Origin: Telmatospirillum sp.
Lineage (GTDB): Bacteria > Pseudomonadota > Alphaproteobacteria > Rhodospirillales > Magnetospirillaceae
Length of the DNA stretch: 56,074 nt
Direction of reading: 5' to 3'
NCBI GenBank assembly: GCA_031291415.1
Contig: JARLJB010000118.1
Coordinates: 1-56,074 of the forward strand
The translations under genes and the position numbers were made by a program. The notes below the pieces were generated by a model, which was not told the origin of the DNA, did no database searches, and was given only the letters and a program-made list of their open reading frames with translations. Positions 29,319 through 39,500 of the stretch are shown piece after piece; positions within the stretch are counted from its first letter, which is position 1; each line of letters starts with the position of its first letter.

Positions 29319-30511
29319 TGCGCCGGTACCTTTTCCGCCTCGGCGGCCTTTAGCGACGATTCGGCGACTTTCACCGGCTCGATGAAGGTGAAGATCTTCT
29401 TCAGGTTCTGCAAACGGGTGATGTGGCTGGGTGTCAACGTCGTGTGCGCCGGGATGATCAGATGTCCGTTGCTGAGGCGCACGTCGGACAACAGTTCATG
29501 TCCGCTTTTCAGCGCCGATACCAGAAAATCGACGGCCGGCTGGGCCTTTCCCGACACCAGTGCCTTCAGGCAGGTGCGGACCTTGCCGAGGACAATCGGG
29601 TCGTATTTTTCCTTGTGCTGGTCCAGACGGGCGAGGGCAGCCTCGGTCAAGGGTGCGTCGCCGACGGCGAGCGACAGGTCTTTCAGGATCTTCAGAATTC
29701 GCGCGTCGAGCGGAATGGCCTCGCCCTTGGGGCCGTCCGCCGGGAATCCGCTGCCGTCGAATCCGCGATCCTGCAGCAATACGATTTCCGCCACTTTCGA
29801 CAGTCGGGGAATGTTGGCCAGAAGGTCCCGGGCCATTTCCGGAGCACGTTCGAGCATCGATCGTTCGATTTCGGACAATGTGGCGCCTTGGCGTCGTTTG
29901 GCGACCAGTTCGGGCGGCAGCGCCAAATGACCGACGGCGACCAGCGCGGCGGCGACCTCCAGCTGCCAGCGGTGGGGCATGTTGAAATTGGTCTGCATGA
30001 TGCGGATCCATTGTTGCAGACGGATGGCCAATCCGTGCGCCACCGGATCGTTGAACGAAACGAGGTCGGTCAACATCTTGACGCAACCGGTGACCGTCAT
30101 TTCCAAGAGTTCGCGCTCGGCCGTGACCAGGCGGTACTGTTCGATGGCGGCCTGCAGGCCATCACCCAATTGATCCAGAGGGAAGGGTTTGGTGTAAAAA
30201 CGGAATATCTGACCGCGGTTGATTGAGTCGATGGAGGTCTGCTGGTCGGCATTTCCCGTGAGCATAATGCGCACGGTGTCCGGACTTAGGGCGCGAATGC
30301 GCTCCAAGGTCTCGATGCCATCGATTCCCGGCATCCGCATGTCGCATAAAACGACGGCATAGGGATCCTTTTTGTCCAGGGATTCGTGGACCGCGGCAAT
30401 CGCTTCGTTACCATTTTGCACGGTGTGCAGCGTAAACCGTTCGCCCAATTGGCGGCGGAAGGCGGACAGCAAATGCTGATCGTCGTCGACTACGAGAATT
30501 CGTTCGTTCAT
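29315..30511 (-). CDS. Response regulator: REC domain with degenerate HD-GYP-like output
   Basis: A 398-residue protein. Residues 1-125 are a receiver domain with acidic D9-D11, phospho-acceptor D57 ([12 protein letters not shown]), T85 and K108. Residues about 135-320 resemble an HD-GYP phosphodiesterase, but the metal-binding motifs are lost: the usual HDIGKIGIP reads VGHLALPP (193-200) and HHERxDGSGYP reads [12 protein letters not shown] (246-257). Cyclic-di-GMP hydrolysis is therefore unlikely; a binding or protein-interaction role is more probable. The C-terminus ([20 protein letters not shown]) is a segment often seen in HD-GYP/HDOD regulators. It is the last gene of a three-gene operon, overlapping the upstream gene by 4 bp. 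Confidence 0.85.
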   Translation of the reverse strand: MNERILVVDDDQHLLSAFRRQLGERFTLHTVQNGNEAIAAVHESLDKKDPYAVVLCDMRMPGIDGIETLERIRALSPDTVRIMLTGNADQQTSIDSINRGQIFRFYTKPFPLDQLGDGLQAAIEQYRLVTAERELLEMTVTGCVKMLTDLVSFNDPVAHGLAIRLQQWIRIMQTNFNMPHRWQLEVAAALVAVGHLALPPELVAKRRQGATLSEIERSMLERAPEMARDLLANIPRLSKVAEIVLLQDRGFDGSGFPADGPKGEAIPLDARILKILKDLSLAVGDAPLTEAALARLDQHKEKYDPIVLGKVRTCLKALVSGKAQPAVDFLVSALKSGHELLSDVRLSNGHLIIPAHTTLTPSHITRLQNLKKIFTFIEPVKVAESSLKAAEAEKVPAH

Positions 30512-31728
30512 CGCCGTACCTCGTCGTGGGGTGTGGTGGCCAGGATTTCCCAGGCTGTCGTCGGGCTGTTGCCGCGGCAGGCTTCGAGATAGATTCGATC
30601 CAAGGCCGGAACATCACGGTAGCCGGGCGGCAACCAAGGTATAGGCGGGCCGAGGGCACGCGCCGCATGCAAGGCGGTCAGCAGAATGTTCTCCTGATGC
30701 GTGGTGCGCCGTGGATGGCATGACAAAGCGATTGCTTCGACGATGGGCTCGGAGAATCCCCAAAGCCCCAGAAGGTACGCGCCGATCAGGGCATGGTTGG
30801 CTCCGAACGTTTCCTGTTCCAACTGATCGAGCGGAGTCTCCGTCGTCACCCGGGCCAGAACCTTGCGATAGTCGTCCGATTGCGAGTCGAGCAGGATGAT
30901 CATGCCGACGTAGCACAGCATGCCGGCGCAGGACGCTGCCTTGGCAGTCAGGCTATCGGCGCCTTCGCTGATCGCGATGGCTTCGGCGAGCCTGGCGATC
31001 GTCATGCTGTGGTCGGTCAGGGCGGTGATCATCGCCAGCGTGTTCGGGTTGTTGCCGGAAAATTGCCGGAACAGACCGATGCGCAACACCAGGGCTTGTA
31101 CGGTTTCGAGGCCGAGCGTGCGGACCGCCTGCAGCGTGGTCGAAATTTTCGACCCGACCGAAAAGAAGGCGGAATTGGTCAGTTTGAGGATCTCTGCGGT
31201 CATCGCGACGTCGCGATTGATGATGTCGGCAACGGCACGGATCGACGAATTGGGCGAACGCAGTTCGGCCTCGATCTCAAGAAAGAGACTGGGCAGACTG
31301 GGCAGATTGACCAGTCCACCGATGGCGCGGTGCATCCCTGCACTCGTCATCATGCGGCGTAGCGCCAGGGGGCGGGCGATCGCTTCGGCCAGAGCCCGGG
31401 AATCGCAGGGTTTGGCCAGATAGGCGTGAGCCGGTCCGATGGTCCGCAGGATTGTCGTCGTGTCGGCATATCCCGACAGGATGATGCGGACGGTGGCCGG
31501 GTAGTTGGTCCGAACGATTTCCAACAACTGCGCGCCGTCGATTTCGGGCATTCGCATGTCGGTGACGACGACGTCGAACGGCATCTGTGCCATTCGGGCA
31601 ATGGCTTCCTCGCCGCTGCCGCAGAAGGTCATTTCCCAGTCTCGTGATACGGCTGAAATCGCGCGGCGTAACCCATTGAGGACGTGGGGTTCGTCATCGA
31701 CGAAAAGAATGCGGATCTTTTCCGTCAT
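30508..31728 (-). CDS. Response regulator: REC domain with HDOD output domain
   Basis: A 406-residue protein. The receiver domain (1-120) has D11-D12, phospho-acceptor D57 (VVTDMRMPEIDG), S85 and K106. Residues about 133-330 form an HDOD domain (LPSLPSLFLEIEAELRSP, then RDVAMTAEILKLTNSAFFS), a non-catalytic relative of HD domains used for protein interaction in regulatory proteins. No DNA-binding or GGDEF/EAL domain is present. The ATG overlaps the kinase stop by 4 bp, and its own stop overlaps the next regulator in the same way, so all three are likely co-translated. Confidence 0.88.
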   Translation of the reverse strand: MTEKIRILFVDDEPHVLNGLRRAISAVSRDWEMTFCGSGEEAIARMAQMPFDVVVTDMRMPEIDGAQLLEIVRTNYPATVRIILSGYADTTTILRTIGPAHAYLAKPCDSRALAEAIARPLALRRMMTSAGMHRAIGGLVNLPSLPSLFLEIEAELRSPNSSIRAVADIINRDVAMTAEILKLTNSAFFSVGSKISTTLQAVRTLGLETVQALVLRIGLFRQFSGNNPNTLAMITALTDHSMTIARLAEAIAISEGADSLTAKAASCAGMLCYVGMIILLDSQSDDYRKVLARVTTETPLDQLEQETFGANHALIGAYLLGLWGFSEPIVEAIALSCHPRRTTHQENILLTALHAARALGPPIPWLPPGYRDVPALDRIYLEACRGNSPTTAWEILATTPHDEVRR

Positions 31729-34700
31729 AATATGGCTTCCTGCGTTACGGTATCTTCGGAAGAGGAATAGTCTTCGCGGCCCAGCGGCAACCGGACGACA
31801 AACTCGGCTCCCTTGCCGCGGTTACTTTTGACGTCGATCGTGCCGCCGTGTTTGGTGACCACGACGTCGCGGCAAATCGCCAATCCCTGACCCGTGCCTT
31901 TCCCGACTTCCTTGGTTGTGAAGAAGGGATCGAAGATCTTGTCCTTGATGTCTTCGGCGATACCGGTACCGGTATCGCCGACACGAATTTCCACACTGTC
32001 GCCGTCGACGGCGCGCGTCGAGATGGTGATCCGTCCAGGCAAGGGCTTTCCCGATGCCTCGATGGCGTGGGCCGCGTTGACGATCAGGTTGAGAAACACC
32101 TGATTCATCTCGCCAGCGTGGCAGATCACCATCGGCAAGGCGGGATTAAGGTGCAGTTCAATCTCGGCGGCGTGTTTCCAGACGTTACGCGACACGGTCA
32201 GCGTGCTTTCCAACGCCCTGTTGATGTCTGTCGTTGTCTTGCTGCTGGTGCCGGGATGGGAAAATTCCTTCATTGACAGAACAATGCGGGCGATCTGGGC
32301 AACGCCGTCGAGCGATTCGTTGATCGCGGCGTCCATTTCCGTGGTCAGCATTGGCAGGTTGGCCGTCGTCACTGCATCCGCGAAACGGATCACGGCCGGT
32401 TCGATATCCGGATAGGGACCGGCCCTTTCCGCCAGATCTTTGGCGGCGGCGATAATGTCGGTCAACTTGGGCAGGGACTTTCCAACGTAACGCAGGTTGT
32501 CGCCGACATACTGGACTGGCGTGTTGATTTCATGGGCGATTCCTGCCGCCAATTGTCCGACGCTGGCCAGACGGGAGGCCTGGATCGCTTCCCTTTGCGC
32601 CTGTTTGAGCGCCTCGATATCGCGAAATGAAATGACCGCTCCGTGCCGGTTGTTCGTGTAAGGAAGCCGACAACAGGCGTAGGCGACTGCCAGCGTTTTC
32701 CCTGAGGCGGTGATGAATTGGGTGTCGTCGTCGCACAGTGTCAGATTTTCGGCGATGACCCTTTGCCAGGGCGATCCCTCGAACCGGATCTCGCGATCCT
32801 TGCTCATGAGGCGGAAAATATCGTCGAGCGGATAGCCTTCGATATCGCCTTCTTCCAGTTCCCATTGCAGCAGGCGCCGGGCTGATGGATTGGCGGAGAT
32901 GACATGTCCGCCACGATCGACGGCGATGACGCCTTCGAAGAGATTGTCCGTCACCCGTTTGTGCCGCTCGCGCGATTCCCGAAATGCATCTTCGACAAGA
33001 CGGCGGACATCCATTTCCCGCGTGAGCTCGACGGTTCTCTCCGCCACTTGGCGTTCCAGTTCGCGCTGCTGTTCGGCAATGCTGCGCTCATATTGGAGGC
33101 GTAACGTCGCATCGCGAAACAGCATGACGGCGCCGACCACGTCTTCTCCCTCATGAATTGGGGCAACCAGATAGTCGACCGGCAGGCTTTGACCGTCGCG
33201 ACGATAGAAGGTGTCTGCACCGGCTTTGCGCGTCGTACCGTGACGACAGGCGATGACGATGGACGTGTCGGCCAGTCGGCAGTTCGGGGACTGGGTCTGA
33301 TCGGGCAGGACGATCTGATCGAAGGCTTGTCCAACCATGAAAGTGGTGTCGTGTCCGAGAAGAAGGCCGGCTGTACGATTGGCGAAGGTGACCGCTCCCT
33401 CGCGATCGAGGCCGATGATACCCTCGCCGGCGGAATCGAGGATCAACTCATAGCGCCGCTGCAGGTCTTCCAGTTCCTCTTCACGTTTCTTGGCTTCGGA
33501 GATGTCGGTTCGTACCCCGATGATGCCGCCGTCCCTTGTCCGGAACTCCCGGTTCTGGATCCATCGACCGTCGGATAGGCGGATGACGAATGGAGAACCG
33601 GCGCCAAGCCGGTGTTGCGACATCCGCTGGGATTTCCATTGAGGGAATGGCAAATCGCCAGTGTCGATAATGCCGTATTCGCCACAGGCATCGAGAATGG
33701 CCTCGAACGACATGCCCTGCTGAATCCGGTTGTTCTGGTTACCGAAGACCTTCTTGTATTCGGCGTTGCAAATAACCAAACCATCGTCGGCATCAAAAAC
33801 CACGATGGCGTCGCTGACGCTTTCGATAGCGTCGGCCATCTGCTGGTAGGTGAGATTGGCGCGGCGTTCCGCAGCCAATTCCCGGGTGATATCGGCGCCA
33901 ATACCGCGATAGCCGATGAATTTGTCGGCGCTATCGAAAACCGGGATGCCGCTCAATCGGACGAATTTGGAGTCTTTGGCGTCGCTGCCCGGACCGACGT
34001 GGAAGATCAAGTCGCGGAAGGGATTGCGGTCCGCGATGTCCTGTCGATGAATCCTGGCAATGTCCGGCTGTTCGTCGAGGCCGAGATCGAAATAGCTGAG
34101 GCCCAGAACTTCCGGTGCCTTGACACCCAGAATAGAACCTATCCGTTCCGATACGAATGTCAGATGATAGTCGTCGTCGGTTTCCCAGAACCAATCCGAA
34201 GCGGAACCCGCAAGGTCTCGGAAGCGCCGCTCGCTTTCGCGCAGATCCCTTTCGACTTCCTTGCGATGCGAGATGTCGTGGATGATCGCCACATAGCGCC
34301 GCCGCAGGTCGACGGGGATTTCACCGATCGTCAGTTCCGCAGAAAAAGTCTCGCCGTCCTTGCGCCGGGCGCGGATTTCCCGGGGCGGGCCGGCCATTCT
34401 TTTCGTGGCTTTGCGCAGAAAATGCGCCAGTCTGGCGGAAGTTCGGTTTTCGTCTTGCGCGGTCATCAACCGGCTGACCTCATGGCCGAGGACCTCGTCG
34501 GCCGTGTAGCCGAAGGTGGCTTCCGCGACTTTGTTGAAGGTCTCGATCCGGCCTTGTTCATCGAGAACGATGACGGCCTCGCCGACATTGTCGACGATGA
34601 CGTTGAACCGGTTCTCCGCCTCCTGTCTGATCCGGTCTGTCAGGCATTTCACCTCCGTCAGGGCGGCGGCGCGTTCCTCGGCCACCCGTCGCAAGGCGGC

Positions 34701-36335
34701 TTGCCTGCCGGTGACCACCAGGACCGATGAACTGGCCAGACTGGTGAAGATGACGCCGGCGAGCAGAACATACCAGGCTGTATCCTGGCGAAAATGGCCA
34801 AGAAAGTTGGGGGTAGGGGCAATCTTCAAGACCCACTGGCGCTCGCCGACGGACAGGGAACGTTCGGCTGCCAGGGTGAAGGTGTCGCCCAATAGGGATC
34901 GCAGGAGATAGGCGTGCGGGGGGGCCGCGACATTGCTCGCCAGGAGGGCATCGCCGTCCAATGAGGTCTTGTCGACAAGCCAGAACTCGACGTTCGAGAT
35001 CAAGGGGGTATTGAAGGCATTGGCCGCCAAGTCGGACAACCGGAAAACGCCTTCGGCAAAGCCACGCAGGCTGCGGCGTCGTTCCCCGATGGTCGATTGT
35101 GGTTCGGCTTTATCATAGATCGGCAGAAAGGCCAGAATGCCTTCGCCTTCGGTAACCAGGTGAAGTTTCTCGCTGATGACCAAACGGCCAAGATCGCGTG
35201 CCGTTTCGAGGACCGCGCGGCGGTGCGGATCGGACGCCAGGTCGAAGCCGATGGCGACCGCGTTGTCGGGCATCGGTTCGACGAGATCGACCGAATAATA
35301 CTCATCGCGTGGCGGTGCGGGGATCCACTGGTCGCCGGCGATCGTCTTCAGGCCGATGTTGCCGGGAAAGACCTGCGCCAGCTTGGCCTCGTAAGCCGGG
35401 CGATTGTCAGCAGAGACCTTTTCGACCCAGTTGAGTGCCCGGATACCGGGAATTTGTCGGCGGATTTGCGCCGCGAAGTCGGCGAAGTCCTGCTTTTCGA
35501 CCGCAAGGTGGGTCATCTTCAGGCTTTGGATGGAGGCGATCGAGTCGACATAGAGCGTTATGGTCTTTTCCAGTTGCGCCGACAGCGTGATCGCCAAAGC
35601 GTCGAGTTCCTGCTGATAGGTTCGCCGTTCATGGCTGGTGGTGTAGCCGATCAACAGCAGAGCTCCGGCGAATGTGACGCCCAGGCAGAGCGAAATCGTC
35701 GGGCGTCTTTCCCTCCATTGGTCGCCGGGGCCCGGCCACCAGGCAAGCAGCAGTGGCGTGAACAGAGCCACGCCAAGAATGTTTCCGGCCCAACGGCAGG
35801 TTCCGTTGAACAGCAAATCATTGATGACGGACGGGTGGATCAGGATGGCGACGGCGGTGTCGAGCAGGGCGCCCAGCAAGCCGGCCGCGGCTCCGCCAAG
35901 CGCCATGAGAATGATGACACTTTTCGTGTCATCGAGAGGGCTCGGAAAACCGCCGAAACGTTTGAGGAGAAGGTTGCCGGTGATCGCCTGGAGAACAGCC
36001 GCGGCCGTCGCCGCCGAAACATAGAGGACGGCACCGGCAGGCAGATCCAAAGCCACGGGATCGATGACGGCGCGCCATGAATAGAGCGCCAAAGCCCCGA
36101 GTACGATGCCTGATAATGCACGATTTCCAAATAAAAGGACGGCTGCCAGTGCCAGTCCGGCCGGCGGCCATGCAAGGGGGGCATCGCCGGAAGAGACGGC
36201 AAGGTCGAGCCCGAGGGCGCCTCCGAGGAAATAGAGCAGGCCAATCGACAAAAGTCCGGGCAGTCCCAGCTTCCGCTGCGGAAGGTTCTCCGTGGAGTTG
36301 TCTCGCCCGTGTTCGATCGCCTGGTCCTTAGCCAT
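31725..36335 (-). CDS. Large membrane sensor histidine kinase: MASE1-CHASE-5xPAS-HisKA-HATPase
   Basis: A 1536-residue kinase from the ATG at 36335, which has AAAGGGA upstream; an in-frame ATG at 36404 would give 1559 residues (numbering below uses that longer form). Residues 45-255 are a multi-helix MASE1 sensor, 260-540 a periplasmic CHASE domain (IRALNWVEKV, GFDLASDPHRRAVLETA), then a helix near 545-565. Five PAS domains follow (about 595-715, 725-845, 850-975, 980-1105, 1145-1265). The H-box is GIAHEINTP with H1291. N (NLIVNAAHAI), G1 (DTGTGI), F (FDPFFTTK) and G2 (GKGTGQGLAI) boxes are intact, so it should be active. It has no receiver of its own; the two downstream REC proteins are its probable partners. 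Divergent from dnaE. Confidence 0.9.
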   Translation of the reverse strand: MAKDQAIEHGRDNSTENLPQRKLGLPGLLSIGLLYFLGGALGLDLAVSSGDAPLAWPPAGLALAAVLLFGNRALSGIVLGALALYSWRAVIDPVALDLPAGAVLYVSAATAAAVLQAITGNLLLKRFGGFPSPLDDTKSVIILMALGGAAAGLLGALLDTAVAILIHPSVINDLLFNGTCRWAGNILGVALFTPLLLAWWPGPGDQWRERRPTISLCLGVTFAGALLLIGYTTSHERRTYQQELDALAITLSAQLEKTITLYVDSIASIQSLKMTHLAVEKQDFADFAAQIRRQIPGIRALNWVEKVSADNRPAYEAKLAQVFPGNIGLKTIAGDQWIPAPPRDEYYSVDLVEPMPDNAVAIGFDLASDPHRRAVLETARDLGRLVISEKLHLVTEGEGILAFLPIYDKAEPQSTIGERRRSLRGFAEGVFRLSDLAANAFNTPLISNVEFWLVDKTSLDGDALLASNVAAPPHAYLLRSLLGDTFTLAAERSLSVGERQWVLKIAPTPNFLGHFRQDTAWYVLLAGVIFTSLASSSVLVVTGRQAALRRVAEERAAALTEVKCLTDRIRQEAENRFNVIVDNVGEAVIVLDEQGRIETFNKVAEATFGYTADEVLGHEVSRLMTAQDENRTSARLAHFLRKATKRMAGPPREIRARRKDGETFSAELTIGEIPVDLRRRYVAIIHDISHRKEVERDLRESERRFRDLAGSASDWFWETDDDYHLTFVSERIGSILGVKAPEVLGLSYFDLGLDEQPDIARIHRQDIADRNPFRDLIFHVGPGSDAKDSKFVRLSGIPVFDSADKFIGYRGIGADITRELAAERRANLTYQQMADAIESVSDAIVVFDADDGLVICNAEYKKVFGNQNNRIQQGMSFEAILDACGEYGIIDTGDLPFPQWKSQRMSQHRLGAGSPFVIRLSDGRWIQNREFRTRDGGIIGVRTDISEAKKREEELEDLQRRYELILDSAGEGIIGLDREGAVTFANRTAGLLLGHDTTFMVGQAFDQIVLPDQTQSPNCRLADTSIVIACRHGTTRKAGADTFYRRDGQSLPVDYLVAPIHEGEDVVGAVMLFRDATLRLQYERSIAEQQRELERQVAERTVELTREMDVRRLVEDAFRESRERHKRVTDNLFEGVIAVDRGGHVISANPSARRLLQWELEEGDIEGYPLDDIFRLMSKDREIRFEGSPWQRVIAENLTLCDDDTQFITASGKTLAVAYACCRLPYTNNRHGAVISFRDIEALKQAQREAIQASRLASVGQLAAGIAHEINTPVQYVGDNLRYVGKSLPKLTDIIAAAKDLAERAGPYPDIEPAVIRFADAVTTANLPMLTTEMDAAINESLDGVAQIARIVLSMKEFSHPGTSSKTTTDINRALESTLTVSRNVWKHAAEIELHLNPALPMVICHAGEMNQVFLNLIVNAAHAIEASGKPLPGRITISTRAVDGDSVEIRVGDTGTGIAEDIKDKIFDPFFTTKEVGKGTGQGLAICRDVVVTKHGGTIDVKSNRGKGAEFVVRLPLGREDYSSSEDTVTQEAIL

Positions 36336-36582
36336 TGGATTCCCTTTGGCGGGCTCGCTTCGGTTGTTCGAAGGGCTTTTATCGAACACCGAAAGTCGGT
36401 TCATAGCAATTCAACTATGGGTACTCGTAACGGAAAGCTTGGCTGGTTGATATCCTCATTTGGGGAGGTTGAACGGCAATGTCGATGTTTCTCGTAGGAA
36501 GAGTGGCCGTATTTTCAGCCGCCGTTTTCGACTTATCGAGCTGGTGGCGGTGATTTTTTCTTTCGGCTAAACTCCGTCTCCC
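36336..36582. promoter_or_regulatory. Divergent region between the kinase operon and dnaE
   Basis: About 247 bp (178 bp if the kinase begins at 36404) that must contain the promoters of both the signalling operon and dnaE. AT-rich patches occur at 36400-36420 and 36545-36575, but I could not pick out a convincing -35/-10 pair for either direction, nor an inverted repeat that would suggest a regulator site. Confidence 0.35.
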
Positions 36583-39500
36583 ATGCCCCATGCTGATTTC
36601 GTCCATCTCCGCGTTCACACGGCCTATTCGCTTTCCGAAGGGGCCATCAAGGTCAAACAACTGGTCAAGCTGTGCCAGGGCATGAACATGCCCGCGGTGG
36701 CGATGACCGATACCGGAAATCTGTTCGGCGCTTTCGAGTTGTCGAACTATTGTGCCGAAGCCGGTATTCAGCCGATCATCGGCGTGCAGTTGCATGTCCG
36801 CCGTGACGACGTGGAGGCGAAAGGGTTCGGCAGCGGCCGGGATTCCGGACGAAAGCCGGAGCCGGATCAATTGGTGTTGCTGGTTCAGAACGAAACCGGC
36901 TATGCCAACCTGCTGAAAGTGGTCTCCAAGGCTTTTCTCGAGACCGACGGCGGCGAAACGCCGCAAGTCAGTTTTGCCGATGTCGAGACCCACGCCGAGG
37001 GACTGCTGGCGCTGAGCGGCGGGCCGATGGGAGCCGTCGGCCGCTTGTTGGCGGAAGGCAAGGGCGATAAGGCCGAGGAGTTTTTCCTCCGTCTGAACAA
37101 AGCCTTCCCGGAGCGGCTTTATGTCGAGTTGCAGCGACATGGCTTGCCCGTCGAAGATGCCATCGAGCCGGGTCTTATCGACTTGGCCGATCGGCACGGC
37201 GTCCCTCTGATCGCCACCAATGAGCCGTTTTTTTCCGATGCCAGCATGTACGAAGCGCACGACGCTCTTTTGTGTATCGCGCAAGGGGCTTACGTCACTC
37301 AGGACGACCGGCGTCGTCTGACGCCGGAACATCGCTTCAAGTCGGCTGAGGAAATGCGGGCGTTGTTCGCCGATTTGCCCGAGGCCGTCGACAATACGGT
37401 TGTGGCTGCAAAGCGTTGCGCTTTCATGGTGAAGAAACGCAAACCGCTTTTGCCGCCCTTCCACATACCCGGCATGACCGAGGTCGACGCACTGAAACAG
37501 ATGGCCAAGGAGGGGTTGGAGCGGCGGCTGGCGGCTCATGTGTTCACGCCGGAAATGAGCGAAGCGGAACGCGAGGAGGTCGCCAAGCCTTATTGGGAGC
37601 GGCTGGAGTACGAACTCGGGATCATCATCCAGATGAAATTCCCGGGCTATTTCCTGATCGTTGCCGACTTTATCCAATGGTCGAAGGCACATGGCGTGCC
37701 GGTGGGGCCGGGCCGCGGATCGGGCGCCGGATCGGTGGTCGCCTGGTCTTTGACCATTACCGATCTTGACCCGTTGCGCTGGGGCCTGCTGTTCGAACGT
37801 TTTCTAAACCCAGAGCGCGTGTCGATGCCTGACTTCGACGTCGACTTCTGTCAGGACAAGCGGGAACAGACGATCCACTACGTCCAGCAGAAATACGGCT
37901 ACGACCATGTGGCGCAGATCATCACCTTCGGTAAATTGCAGGCCCGCGCCGTGCTGCGCGACGTCGGCCGTGTGCTGCAGATGCCATATGGCCAGGTTGA
38001 TCGCCTGTGCAAGCTGGTTCCCAACAACCCGGCGGATCCGATTACCCTGAAGGAAGCCGTCGAGAAGGAGCCTCTGCTTCAGGAAATGCAGAAAAGCGAC
38101 GAACAGGTCGCACATCTGCTCGACATGGGCATGAAGCTCGAAGGTTTATACCGTCACGCCTCGACTCACGCGGCGGGCGTGGTGATCGGGGATCGCCCGT
38201 TGGACGAACTGGTGGCGCTTTACCGCGACCCCAGGTCCGACATGCCGGTGACCCAGTTCAATATGAAATGGGTCGAATCGACCGGATTGATCAAGTTCGA
38301 CTTTCTTGGCCTCAAGACCCTGACTGTCTTGCACCGCTGCGTCGAAAACATTCGTCGCACCACAGACATCGACGTCGATCTGTCGGCTATACCGCTTGAC
38401 GACAAGGGGACTTTCGAAATGTTGGCGCGCGGCGAGACGGTCGGCGTGTTCCAGCTTGAAAGTTCGGGCATGCGCGACGTCTTGCGCAAGATGAAGGCTG
38501 ACAGTTTCGCCGACATCATCGCCGTCGTGGCACTCTACCGTCCCGGCCCGATGGACAACATTCCCCACTATATCGCCGTCAAACAGGGGCTTGAGCCGCC
38601 CGACTATCTGCATCCCCGCCTGGAGTGGATCCTTAAGGAGACTTACGGGATCATGATCTACCAGGAACAGGTGATGCAGATCGCCCAGGAGCTGTCCGGC
38701 TATACGCTGGGCGGCGCCGATCTGCTGCGCCGCGCCATGGGCAAGAAGATCCAGGCGGAGATGGACGCCCAACGCAAGATCTTCGTCGATGGCGCCACGG
38801 CGCGGGACGTCGACAAGGCCAAAGCTTCGGAAATCTTCGATCAGGTCAACAAGTTTGCCGGTTATGGCTTCAACAAGTCGCACGCCGCCGCCTATGCTCT
38901 GGTGGCCTATCAGACGGCATGGTTGAAGGCCAATTACGCCGTGGCGTTCATCGCGGCGTCGATGACCTACGATATGCACAATACCGACAAGCTGAATGTC
39001 TTCCGGCAGGAATTGGACCGGCTGAAGATCAAGCTTTTGCCTCCGGATGTGAACAAGTCGGGACCGGATTTCTGGGTCGAAAATGTCGGAGAGGGCGAGT
39101 TTGCGGTTCGTTATGCGTTGGCCGCCTTGAAGAATGTCGGAGCGGCCGCCATGGAATCGCTGGTTGCCGAGCGTAAGAAGAACGGCCCCTTTGCCGATGT
39201 CGCCGATTTTGCCAGACGGATCGACGCCAAGGCGATCAACAAGCGGCAGTTGGAAAATCTTGTCCGCGCCGGAGCCTTGGATAGTCTCAACCGCAACCGC
39301 GCCCAGTTGTTCGATGGCATCGAAGTGGTCATGCGCGAGGCGCAAGCCTCGGCGACCGATCGGGAATCGGGGCAATCGAGCCTGTTCGGCGGCGTCGCTG
39401 CTCCCTCCAAGCTGGTCTTGCCCAATCGGACCGACTGGTCGCCCGCTGAAAAACTGCAAAACGAATTCGATGCCATCGGTTTTTATCTTTCGGCCCATCC

